Positions 6,428 to 13,905 of a DNA stretch of 23,968 nt are shown here, one piece after another (positions within the stretch are counted from its first letter, which is position 1; each line of letters starts with the position of its first letter). The DNA lies in assembly GCA_016934645.1 (NCBI GenBank), contig JAFGSL010000096.1:1-23968 (forward strand), in the 5' to 3' direction. A program made the translations under genes and the position numbers. The notes under the pieces are model-generated. The model searched no databases. It was not told where the DNA came from and saw nothing but the letters and a program-made list of their open reading frames with translations. Source of the DNA: Anaerolineae bacterium (GTDB lineage: Bacteria > Chloroflexota > Anaerolineae > B4-G1 > SLSP01).

Positions 6428-7840
6428 TCATCTTGCCGTTAAGTCCGTTGACCGGAAAAATGTCGTCAGCAGAGGATTGACGATTTCCGGCTTTTCGTAG
6501 TGTGGGATGTGGCCCGTACCGTCGATGGGGTGAAATTCCGCACGGGGGATCGCGGCGCGAACCTTTTCGCTGATGGGAAAGGGTACCGTTTTGTCGTTGC
6601 GCCCCCAGATGAGCAGCACCGGGCAGGTTTGTTGTCCCACCTTTCGATAGGCATCCGCCATCGTGGTGATGGGGCCGTAGCGGTACGTCGACAAAAGCGC
6701 GCGCTTGAAGCCACGATACTGCATCTGCACGCGATACCGCGCTTCGAACTCCTCCAGTTTGTCGCGCACGTAGAAATCCTTTGCCAAACCGGCCACAAGC
6801 AGGCGTTCTGCAAAACGATCGAAGATCCATTCGCCTAGCCAGGGCACCTGCACCAGATTGGCGCCCGGCGATGCTTTCATCGGCATACCCGCCGGATCGA
6901 TGAGGGCCAGCCTGCGCACGCGTTCCGGATGCTGCGCCGTGAACCCTACCGCAATCGCACCGCCCATCGATAGCCCCACAAGATTGACCGGTCCCGTGAA
7001 TCCGAGCGCGTTCAGCAATTCGCGCAACTGGCGGTCGTATAGGGCCTGGTTGTAGATTGTGTCCGGCCGGTCGGAGTAACCGCGCCCGAACAGGTCGTAA
7101 CGCAGCACGTGAAAACCGGCGTCCACCAACCCGGCGAAGGTCGGATCCCAGAGGAAAAGAGGGACGGAGAAGCCGTGAATGAGCACGACGGCGGTTCCGT
7201 CTGATGGTCCGGCAAGTTCGTAGTGGGTGAAGCCGTCCGTCAGTTTGACGAACTGACCGGGCGCTGCAGCGCGCGCGGTCTCATCCAACAACAGTAACTC
7301 TCCGCGAAAACGGAACTTCGGATTCGCACTTTTGGGCTGTTGTTTTTTCATTCGCGGACATTCCGCTGCCATCGCGCAGTTGGTACAGCTATGTCCCTTT
7401 GACAGGAGTGGCAGAACGACAAACGCGATTAAGGCAAAGGCAATGAGCGCAATCAACATCGGGACAGAATAGGCCGTCACGAGTTGGTAAAGCGCGACGA
7501 TGGGCGGCACAAACCAACACGGATACAGTATGGCAATGTTGTGTTTGAATGATTCGGCATACGCTTCAGGCGGTCTTTGTTTGAAGAGTCGGGAAGCGAT
7601 GCCGCCGAAGAGGCTGGGGCAGCCGGCATTGTAGGCGTTCAAGCAATGCGAACAGATAAAGCGCATAAACCACGTGAGCGCGAAGGCGCAATAGGCGAGA
7701 TAGATGAGTGCGTAGAGCCACCCTGCGCGCGGGCTGGCAAGGAAAAAGATAGCGGCGCCGAGGATGAACGTGGCGAAGGTCGGTAAGTCCTCAATGATGC
7801 GGTGAAGGGTGGTGGGTTGTGTCTGTGATGGTCGATTCAT
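6428..7840 (-). CDS. Alpha/beta hydrolase fused to a cysteine-rich membrane domain
   Basis: Residues ~200-465 are an alpha/beta hydrolase. The oxyanion region is VLIHGFSVP, the nucleophile S291 is in VGLSMGGAIAVGF, the acid D416 in IWGRNDKTVPF and the base H444 in GTGHIPHYEKP. The first ~165 residues form a separate domain with about four membrane segments (near 20-35, 42-60, 103-121 and 127-146). Two cysteine clusters flank them: CSHC plus a third Cys (C63, C66, C74) and CTNC plus a third Cys (C152, C155, C161). These could bind metal or form disulfides. The likely role is a membrane-tethered esterase, lipase or haloperoxidase-like hydrolase with unknown substrate. The start ATG overlaps the stop of the upstream cyclase-NTPase gene (ATGA), so translation is probably coupled. 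The fusion is the unusual part; I do not recognise a named family for the N-terminal domain. Confidence 0.8.
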   Translation of the reverse strand: MNRPSQTQPTTLHRIIEDLPTFATFILGAAIFFLASPRAGWLYALIYLAYCAFALTWFMRFICSHCLNAYNAGCPSLFGGIASRLFKQRPPEAYAESFKHNIAILYPCWFVPPIVALYQLVTAYSVPMLIALIAFALIAFVVLPLLSKGHSCTNCAMAAECPRMKKQQPKSANPKFRFRGELLLLDETARAAAPGQFVKLTDGFTHYELAGPSDGTAVVLIHGFSVPLFLWDPTFAGLVDAGFHVLRYDLFGRGYSDRPDTIYNQALYDRQLRELLNALGFTGPVNLVGLSMGGAIAVGFTAQHPERVRRLALIDPAGMPMKASPGANLVQVPWLGEWIFDRFAERLLVAGLAKDFYVRDKLEEFEARYRVQMQYRGFKRALLSTYRYGPITTMADAYRKVGQQTCPVLLIWGRNDKTVPFPISEKVRAAIPRAEFHPIDGTGHIPHYEKPEIVNPLLTTFFRSTDLTAR

Positions 7841-10800
7841 AATGAGTTATTTCTTCTCCGCTCCCACTCAGCGATGATGTCCCGGTGCGCGGCCACGTCT
7901 TCCAGGAACATGCGGCGGTGCGCCGGGTCTTGGAGCTTGGCAGCCCGTGCCTGCAAGAGATCATAGGCCCTTTCCAGCACCTCCGGGGCGCGCGGGTCGT
8001 GCAGGGCTTGCAGCAGGCGATAGCATGTCCAGCAGACCTCAAAGCGCTCTAAACCAACATCGCGCAATGCCGGATAACCTTCCCAGTAGCGCAGGATTTC
8101 ATTGGCATGGGGCATCGCTTCCCTCATGGCTTCTGTTCCCCCCTTGAGCAACGCGATACGGATCAAGCCGGCTCTGATCCACAATTTCCATTCTTCAATC
8201 CATAATGAAGAACTCTCCAAGGCACGCTGGCAGGCGGCGTTTGCATCCTCCAACTGCCCCAGTCCCGTCAATGCGCGTCCCAATAGCATCCAGGCCCATA
8301 CCTGGACGTCCTCCGCATCATATTTCTGGCCAAAACGCAAGATTTCTTGACCGCGTGCCTGCGCTTGCGTGTCATCTCCCATATAATGCGCGAATAATCC
8401 CAGACTGAATAGCACAATCTGCACCATCACCGGATTGCCTACTTCGCGGACATCGTGCAGCACGTTTTCAAAGTAGGTTACAGCCTCTGTATACTGCCCC
8501 AAATCTCCAAAAATCTTTCCTACACCGACTAATGCGAGAAATCCCATATATTCAGTTCGGGTCTCACAAGCAAGAATCATCGTTTGTTGAAAGTGACGCA
8601 GTGCACTAGTATACGCGCCTTGGTTGTAATGGATTTCAGCCAATATTCGAATTCCGTATCCCTCATCGAAGCGGTTACCGATCTCTTGACACAGGTGAAT
8701 GCCTAATTCAACATAGTGTTGAGCTGTCATATCATCGCCTATATTAGTCAAAACATTAGCCAACGCAGTGCAAATCATCCCTTCCAATTTACGGTTTTCG
8801 ATCTCGCGACTGAGCTGCAAAGCACGTTCCAGATATGGAATAGCTTCCTCAGGTTTTTTCTGCTTCTCGAACGCACATCCTAATTCGCGCAAGCCGGCCG
8901 CTTCGATAACCCCAAGCCCTGCCGCGTGAGCGAGTTGGATTGCCTTTTCCAGTTGTGCTTGGGCCGCCGTAAAATCGTTCTCCCACCAACTGTGACGTCC
9001 CCATTCCAAGTAGCTCTGAGCTTTGACCTGCACATCCTGAGTTTCGATCAGCGACAAGGTTTCCTGTAGCAAGCATGAGTCCAGTATCCAGGTCCCTGTT
9101 TCATCAGCATAGCGCATACGGCGCAGGATTACGATAATCTGGGCGCTTTGGTCACCTAACGTTTCAGCCAAATCTTGTGAGACTTTCAAATCTTGCTTTT
9201 GTGCATCCCGTGCGCTTTGTAGATGATGGACATCTTCTCGTGCCAGCAGTAGCGCCAAGCGTTCCTCCAGATGGTCCTCTGGCAACAAGCTCAACGTGCG
9301 GCTGAAGTAGGCAACAGCTTCGGCGTTGGCGTAGCGCGCCGCCGCCTGTTCTCCCGCCTGCCGCAGGTAGGTTATTGCTTGTTCGACGTCCCCGGCCTGC
9401 TCCCAGTGGTGGGCCAGCAGACCCAGCAGCTCCTCCACCCGATCCGGGAACAGCCGCTCCAGAATCTCCGCCACCTGGCGATGGTAAGCGCTGCGTTCCT
9501 TGCGCAGCAAACCGTTGTAGGCCGCTTCCCGCGTCAGTTCGTGCTTGAAGATGTACTCCACTTCCGGCAGCCGCACCCGCTCGTGGATCAGTTCGTGCTG
9601 CTGCAAGGTGAGTAAGCGCGCGTCCAGTCGCCGCTCTTCCCGCGCGATCTCCGCCAGCACGCGGTACAGGAAAACCCGCCCGATGACCGATGCCAGTTGC
9701 AGTACCCGCTTCGTCTCCTGCTCCAACCGGTCAATGCGCGCCATCAGCACGCCGTGCAGCGTGTCTGGCAGGATGATGGCTTCTACGTCACGCGTGGCCT
9801 GCCAGCGCCCCGTGGCTTCGTCGTAGACGATGGTGTTGCCGTCAATGAGGGTGCGGATGATCTCCTCTGCATAGAAGGGATTCCCCTCGGCGTGATCGAG
9901 GATGCGCTGGTGCAGGGCCTGCGGCAACCCTTCGATGTGCAGCAGGTTGCCGACTAAGGTCGTGCTTTCGGTGGCGCTGAGGGGCGCCAGCCACAGATCG
10001 GTGTGCCGGTGATGGTAACACCGGGCCGCCAACTCCTTGATCTGCCAGCAGCCGTGCTCCATCTCGGGACGGAAGACGTCCAACAGCAGCAGCGGCGCGC
10101 GGTCGGTCAGGGAGAGCATTCGTTCGAGCAAGTCCAGCGAGGTCGGGTCAGCCCAGTGCAGGTCTTCGCAGACGAGGACGAGAGGGTGCTGCTGGGTCGC
10201 GCTTTCGACCAAGGTCAGCACTGCGCGGAAGGTGAGGACCTGAAGTCCTTCGCCTTCCACGCCCCGCAGGCGGGTCTCAGTCTCAGCGTCTACGGGTAGC
10301 GACAGCAGTTGTACCAGGAAGGGATACACGTCGTCAAAGACGTCAGGACACACAGCCTGCACATAGTCGCGCAGCACACTCCGTACCGCCAACGGCGCAT
10401 CGTCCGCCGTCACTCCCAACAAGCCCCGCAGCACGTCCAACCACAGCAGGTAGGCGATGGTGCCACCGTAGGACACACACCGTCCTTCCACCCATTGCAG
10501 ATGTGGAGATTGAAGATTGGCAGAATTTCGCAGTTCGGCAACGAGGCGGGATTTGCCGAGGCCAGCTTCGCCGACGAGGGTGACGATGCCGCCGATACCG
10601 GATTGTAATTTAACGATGGCGTCCTGTAACGCCTGGAATTCCGCCTCACGGCCCACCAACGGTGACGACAACCCTTCGATGCCGCGTACCTTGCCCCGCA
10701 CGCCTTTGGCTTTGAGCAAACGGTAGATGATCACCGGTTCCGCGATGCCGTGGAGTGCCCGTGGTTCCAGCGTCTCGAACTCGAAAAGGGGAGCGGTCAA

Positions 10801-11430
10801 GAGATGGGTGTCGGAACCAACGAAGATATCACCGCGCATCGAGACTTCTTCCAGGCGCGCGGCCAGGTTCACCGCACCCCCCATCACGGAGTATTCCTGG
10901 CGCTCGCGTGTACCCAGGCTCCCGGCAATCACGTGCCCGGTGTTGATGCCGAAGTGAAGGCCAAGATCGGTTTCATGTTGCAGGTTGAAGGTTGCCAGTT
11001 CGGACTGCATCTCTAAGGCAGCGCGGAGGGCGCGTTCGGGGTCGTTTTCGTGGGCGGTGGGTGCGCCGAAGAGCACCATAATTTCGTCGCCGATGAATTT
11101 ATCCACCGTACCGCCGTAGGTTTCGACGATGGGCACGAGAGCTTCGAAACAGGCGTTCATCAGGTCGCGCACAGCTTCCGGGTCCAGTGTCTCAGACAGG
11201 GCCGTGAAGCCGCTGATATCGGCGAACATCACCGTCACCAACCGGCGTTCTCCGCGCAGTTGACCTCCCTCAATCTCTCCCATCGGAGGGGATGTCAACG
11301 CTGCCAGTTTTTCGCGGATGGGGGCTAACGCTGCATCCACCACGTCATTCCCTAAGTTGGCGCGTTGGCTTTCCAACGCCGTTACCGCTTTTTCAAGCTG
11401 CTCGTACTCTTCAGAGTGTTCTCTACTCAT
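7837..11430 (-). CDS. Class III adenylate/guanylate cyclase - NTPase - TPR regulatory protein
   Basis: The product has 1197 residues. A short N-terminal coiled coil (about 5-45) precedes a class III cyclase domain (62-240). Metal-binding aspartates are D71 in FADISGFTALSE and D115 in DKFIGDEIMVLFG, and the transition-state pair N188/R192 lies in VNLAARLEE. A STAND/AAA-like ATPase follows, with Walker A GEAGLGKS (287-294) and Walker B LVLVCEDLHWADPT (417-430). From about 640 to 1150 the protein is alpha-helical with TPR repeats. This architecture is common in Chloroflexota, actinobacteria and rhizobia as a signal-responsive cyclase. The residue that is often Asp in the GDxVN motif is Gly here (MGGAVN), so purine specificity or activity is uncertain. 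No membrane segment is seen. GGGG lies a few bases before the ATG. GC content drops sharply over about 8400-9260 inside the TPR part. The gene overlaps the hydrolase gene by four bases. Confidence 0.9.
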   Translation of the reverse strand: MSREHSEEYEQLEKAVTALESQRANLGNDVVDAALAPIREKLAALTSPPMGEIEGGQLRGERRLVTVMFADISGFTALSETLDPEAVRDLMNACFEALVPIVETYGGTVDKFIGDEIMVLFGAPTAHENDPERALRAALEMQSELATFNLQHETDLGLHFGINTGHVIAGSLGTRERQEYSVMGGAVNLAARLEEVSMRGDIFVGSDTHLLTAPLFEFETLEPRALHGIAEPVIIYRLLKAKGVRGKVRGIEGLSSPLVGREAEFQALQDAIVKLQSGIGGIVTLVGEAGLGKSRLVAELRNSANLQSPHLQWVEGRCVSYGGTIAYLLWLDVLRGLLGVTADDAPLAVRSVLRDYVQAVCPDVFDDVYPFLVQLLSLPVDAETETRLRGVEGEGLQVLTFRAVLTLVESATQQHPLVLVCEDLHWADPTSLDLLERMLSLTDRAPLLLLDVFRPEMEHGCWQIKELAARCYHHRHTDLWLAPLSATESTTLVGNLLHIEGLPQALHQRILDHAEGNPFYAEEIIRTLIDGNTIVYDEATGRWQATRDVEAIILPDTLHGVLMARIDRLEQETKRVLQLASVIGRVFLYRVLAEIAREERRLDARLLTLQQHELIHERVRLPEVEYIFKHELTREAAYNGLLRKERSAYHRQVAEILERLFPDRVEELLGLLAHHWEQAGDVEQAITYLRQAGEQAAARYANAEAVAYFSRTLSLLPEDHLEERLALLLAREDVHHLQSARDAQKQDLKVSQDLAETLGDQSAQIIVILRRMRYADETGTWILDSCLLQETLSLIETQDVQVKAQSYLEWGRHSWWENDFTAAQAQLEKAIQLAHAAGLGVIEAAGLRELGCAFEKQKKPEEAIPYLERALQLSREIENRKLEGMICTALANVLTNIGDDMTAQHYVELGIHLCQEIGNRFDEGYGIRILAEIHYNQGAYTSALRHFQQTMILACETRTEYMGFLALVGVGKIFGDLGQYTEAVTYFENVLHDVREVGNPVMVQIVLFSLGLFAHYMGDDTQAQARGQEILRFGQKYDAEDVQVWAWMLLGRALTGLGQLEDANAACQRALESSSLWIEEWKLWIRAGLIRIALLKGGTEAMREAMPHANEILRYWEGYPALRDVGLERFEVCWTCYRLLQALHDPRAPEVLERAYDLLQARAAKLQDPAHRRMFLEDVAAHRDIIAEWERRRNNSL

Positions 11431-11605
11431 AAGCCCCTTTTAGTATACCGGTGACGAAGAATCAAAGACAGAGGATGAAGGAAGTGTGCGCTGCTCTGCA
11501 ACTTCGAACACGTCGCTCGTATTCTACATTAAATCCCACAAGACGCGAAAAAGACGCTCCGCGGATATAGTAGAAGCATAACATCAACACGAAAGGAGAG
11601 GAACG

Positions 11606-11797
11606 ATGAATACCTTAGAGGCAGTACGAGACGCACAACAGATGTGGGAGTGGAAATTCCAGAACGCGGGGCGCGAGCGCATCGTGCTCAACAGCGGACG
11701 TCGCGGCGGGCTGGCGACCCTGGCAAAGGCAGTGAGTGGCATTTTCGCTGTCAAGTCCTCACGCAAAGCGCCAGTGCGCTTGGTCGGGGCACACTAG
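11606..11797 (+). CDS. Small basic protein of unknown function
   Basis: A 63-residue open frame with a strong ribosome site (AAAGGAGAGG, ending 5 bases before the ATG), which is why it is called a gene. The N-terminal half looks helical and amphipathic (LEAVRDAQQMWEWKFQ). The C-terminal half is rich in Arg, Lys and Gly (GRRGGLATLAKAVSGIF and SSRKAPVRLVGAH). There is no signal peptide and no cysteine. A possible -10 hexamer TATAGT is at 11566-11571, without a convincing -35. The gene is oriented opposite to both neighbours and is followed by a strong hairpin, so it is probably its own transcription unit. I do not recognise the family. A nucleic-acid-binding or stress-related role would be a guess from charge only. 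Confidence 0.55.
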   Translation: MNTLEAVRDAQQMWEWKFQNAGRERIVLNSGRRGGLATLAKAVSGIFAVKSSRKAPVRLVGAH

Positions 11798-11835
11798 GAT
11801 CCGATTTCGTTGAGAGAGTGTAGAGATTCAAAGAT

Positions 11836-11874
11836 GTTTTCCCGATTTCTGGCGAAGTCGGAAATCGGGAAAAC
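11836..11874. terminator. 14-bp stem hairpin between convergent genes
   Basis: GTTTTCCCGATTTC (11836-11849) and its exact complement GAAATCGGGAAAAC (11861-11874) are separated by 11 bases. It lies in the 94-base gap between the small plus-strand gene and the convergent PL22-like gene. The A/T-rich outer stem gives a T-rich tail in both directions, so a bidirectional terminator is plausible. A dispersed palindromic repeat is the alternative. Confidence 0.6.
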
Positions 11875-11891
11875 GCTTCTTCCTGTTAAGC

Positions 11892-13067
11892 CTAGCGATC
11901 GCTTTTGAGGCACGCATCCCAATCTACGGGAGCCATATAGACGTTCATCCTGCCGCCGACGTCTGAGCCCCACAAGACGTGCTTGCCGTCAGGTGTAAAG
12001 ATGGGATGAGGATGGCTGGCCTTGTGCCAGGAGGTATCGTGTGCACACAATCGCCCAACGGTGGCGCGGTGCCCATCGCTGTCGTACTTGACCAAGGCGA
12101 TGTAGCGGCGGAAGTCCGGGTCGTCTTGCCGGATTTGGGCTGTGTCACCCACGGCCAAAGCCTCGGAGAGCGCGTGGATGTGAACAGGGCGCTGATAGGG
12201 GTAGTAATAGCGCCGCTCGTCAGTGCCATCCGGATTGACGTAGACATCGGCGTGGAAGAGGAAATCCATATCGGGGCGATATCGGTGCGAGTACTGCGCG
12301 CCGATCCGTCCATCGATGGTGAAGAATTCGTGCCCCGCGCGCTCAAGGTTGCGCTGGGTCTCGATCAGAGGGTAAACTTCATCGGTAGCCACTTTCGCGA
12401 TCCACATCCGCTGCACCAAATGCCACGGACCTTCGTGACAGAAGAGGACGGTGTTGCCATCCAGCGGGTGGATGATAACGTGCGTCATCCGCCGCAACTC
12501 GCCCGTGACCGGATAGCCGGTGTGTGATGCGGTATCGTAGCGAATGATGACACTGGAGGGCCAACGGAAGAACTTCTCGCGGAAGCCCTTGGAGCCGCCG
12601 GAGAACTCCGGCTCGTAACGGGCGGTGCACAGATCCGCTTCGGCCAATTCGACCATCGTGAACGCCAGATAGTGACCATCGGCGGTGCAGGTCAGGCTGG
12701 CGGGAATGAAGCTTTTTGGGACATCCATCAACGCTTCGTCTTCGAGGGTGTCCAATCGCACTGATTTGAGCGTGTGCCCGGCGAAATAGTAGAGGATGTG
12801 ATTGGCAGCATCCAGACAACCACTGTGAACATCCGCGTCGTCTGTCACCTGCACCATTTTGCCGTCGGCGAAGGCAAGCGTGTAGAACTGATCCCGTCCG
12901 CTGCGGTTGGAGTTGACGATGACGAACGTGTTGTCTTGGTCAACCTGTGACGCAGTGAAGTAGGGATGATTGGTGTCGCTCTGGTTGTCGCTCAGGCGTG
13001 TCACTTCGACACCGGTCGCCGGGTCTTTCTGTTTCGACAGTTCTGAATAGATCACATCACCTTTCAT
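11892..13067 (-). CDS. Oligogalacturonate lyase-like protein (PL22 family, beta-propeller)
   Basis: A 391-residue seven-bladed propeller-type protein. Family signatures are NHPYFT (33-38), LFCHEGPWHLVQRMW (208-222), GHEFFTIDG (245-253) and the paired histidines SHPHP (351-355) followed by WGSDVGGRMNVYM. In the characterised PL22 enzyme of Yersinia, histidines near these positions bind Mn and act in beta-elimination. H246, H352 and H354 are the candidates here, together with R220. The family cleaves unsaturated digalacturonate in the cytoplasm during pectin breakdown, and the lack of a signal peptide agrees with this. Divergent members may act on other uronates. It is the last gene of the long minus-strand cluster, 42 bases after the AAC(3)-like gene, with AAAGGA 9 bases before its ATG. 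Confidence 0.8.
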   Translation of the reverse strand: MKGDVIYSELSKQKDPATGVEVTRLSDNQSDTNHPYFTASQVDQDNTFVIVNSNRSGRDQFYTLAFADGKMVQVTDDADVHSGCLDAANHILYYFAGHTLKSVRLDTLEDEALMDVPKSFIPASLTCTADGHYLAFTMVELAEADLCTARYEPEFSGGSKGFREKFFRWPSSVIIRYDTASHTGYPVTGELRRMTHVIIHPLDGNTVLFCHEGPWHLVQRMWIAKVATDEVYPLIETQRNLERAGHEFFTIDGRIGAQYSHRYRPDMDFLFHADVYVNPDGTDERRYYYPYQRPVHIHALSEALAVGDTAQIRQDDPDFRRYIALVKYDSDGHRATVGRLCAHDTSWHKASHPHPIFTPDGKHVLWGSDVGGRMNVYMAPVDWDACLKSDR

Positions 13068-13109
13068 AGGTTGTATCCTTTCCTCCTGTTCACTATTTGA
13101 ATGATATTG

Positions 13110-13883
13110 TCATAGTGCCACCTGCACGTTCGCGTTGCATTCGTCGCAATCCGCATTGCCGCAATGTGTGATCATCGGATTCGCGCGGATTGCGGCGATG
13201 GCTAAGGTCAGCATCGGCTCTACCGGAAAAACCCGGCACAGGCTCTGCCCGACACGGACCTGGCGCTCGATAGGCGCGAGAACCGGATCGAAGTTGACGA
13301 AGCCTTCAGAGCAACCGCCCAGGCGGGCCTGGATCGGTCGTCCATCCGCGCCTTTCGCCCATAGCCTGAACAAAGGGCGCCCGGCCAGACGTTCCGCGTG
13401 GTGCAAAGCCGTCAACCGGTTCAGGCCGACCCCCATCATCACGATGTAGCCGCCTAGCTGCTCCAACGAACGGACAGGCGCGTACACGTCTTCGGGACTC
13501 TGGCTTTCCGCCAATTGCGATGCGAGCGGGCCAAAAGCCGTGAATGAATCCAGCGGATGGTTACCGCGCACGCGCCCCGCCTTGTGCAGTACGTAAACTG
13601 GAATCGCACCCATGTTCTGCGCGTCAATTGCATTGCTATCCGGTGTGTATACCGGGACCGACGGATCGACAGTCCCATTCTTGGGTGTGGGGATGTGATA
13701 TGCGTTATACGAATGTGTGGGGACCATGACAGTGCAGCCTTGTTGCAAAAGCCCTTCGACAACCGTCTGCGCGCCATCCTGAACGTGGCCAAAAGAACGC
13801 AGCGAGGCGTGCACGCATAGAGGCTGTTCGGCCAGATCCATCTGGGTGACGGCGGTGCGGATATCTTCTAGAGTAACTGACAT
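13110..13883 (-). CDS. AAC(3)-family aminoglycoside/amine N-acetyltransferase
   Basis: A 257-residue member of the AAC(3) (antibiotic_NAT) family, which acetylates amino groups of aminoglycosides or other amino compounds with acetyl-CoA. Family motifs are VHASLRSFGHVQDGAQTVV (24-42), the VMVPTHSYN region (52-60), NHPLDSFTAFGPLA (108-121) and MMGVGLNRLTALHHAE (149-164). The catalytic His/Glu pair H161 or H162 and E164 is in the last motif. The C-terminus has a cysteine group, CGNADCDEC (241-249), that may bind a metal. Resistance is not implied: chromosomal members often have other or unknown substrates. AAAGGAGC lies just before the ATG. The gene starts 22 bases after the stop of the first primase-like gene and is probably co-transcribed with it. 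Confidence 0.85.
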   Translation of the reverse strand: MSVTLEDIRTAVTQMDLAEQPLCVHASLRSFGHVQDGAQTVVEGLLQQGCTVMVPTHSYNAYHIPTPKNGTVDPSVPVYTPDSNAIDAQNMGAIPVYVLHKAGRVRGNHPLDSFTAFGPLASQLAESQSPEDVYAPVRSLEQLGGYIVMMGVGLNRLTALHHAERLAGRPLFRLWAKGADGRPIQARLGGCSEGFVNFDPVLAPIERQVRVGQSLCRVFPVEPMLTLAIAAIRANPMITHCGNADCDECNANVQVAL

Positions 13884-13905
13884 AGCTTGCTCCTTTTGTG
13901 TCGGC

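Noticed and set aside
11442..11447. TATACT on the minus strand as the -10 box of the cyclase gene
   Set aside because: It lies only 11 bases before the ATG, which would leave almost no leader, and no -35 could be found.
13110..13883. AAC(3) gene as an acquired antibiotic-resistance gene
   Set aside because: No integron, transposase or mobile context is visible, its composition matches its neighbours, and chromosomal AAC(3)-like proteins commonly have other substrates.
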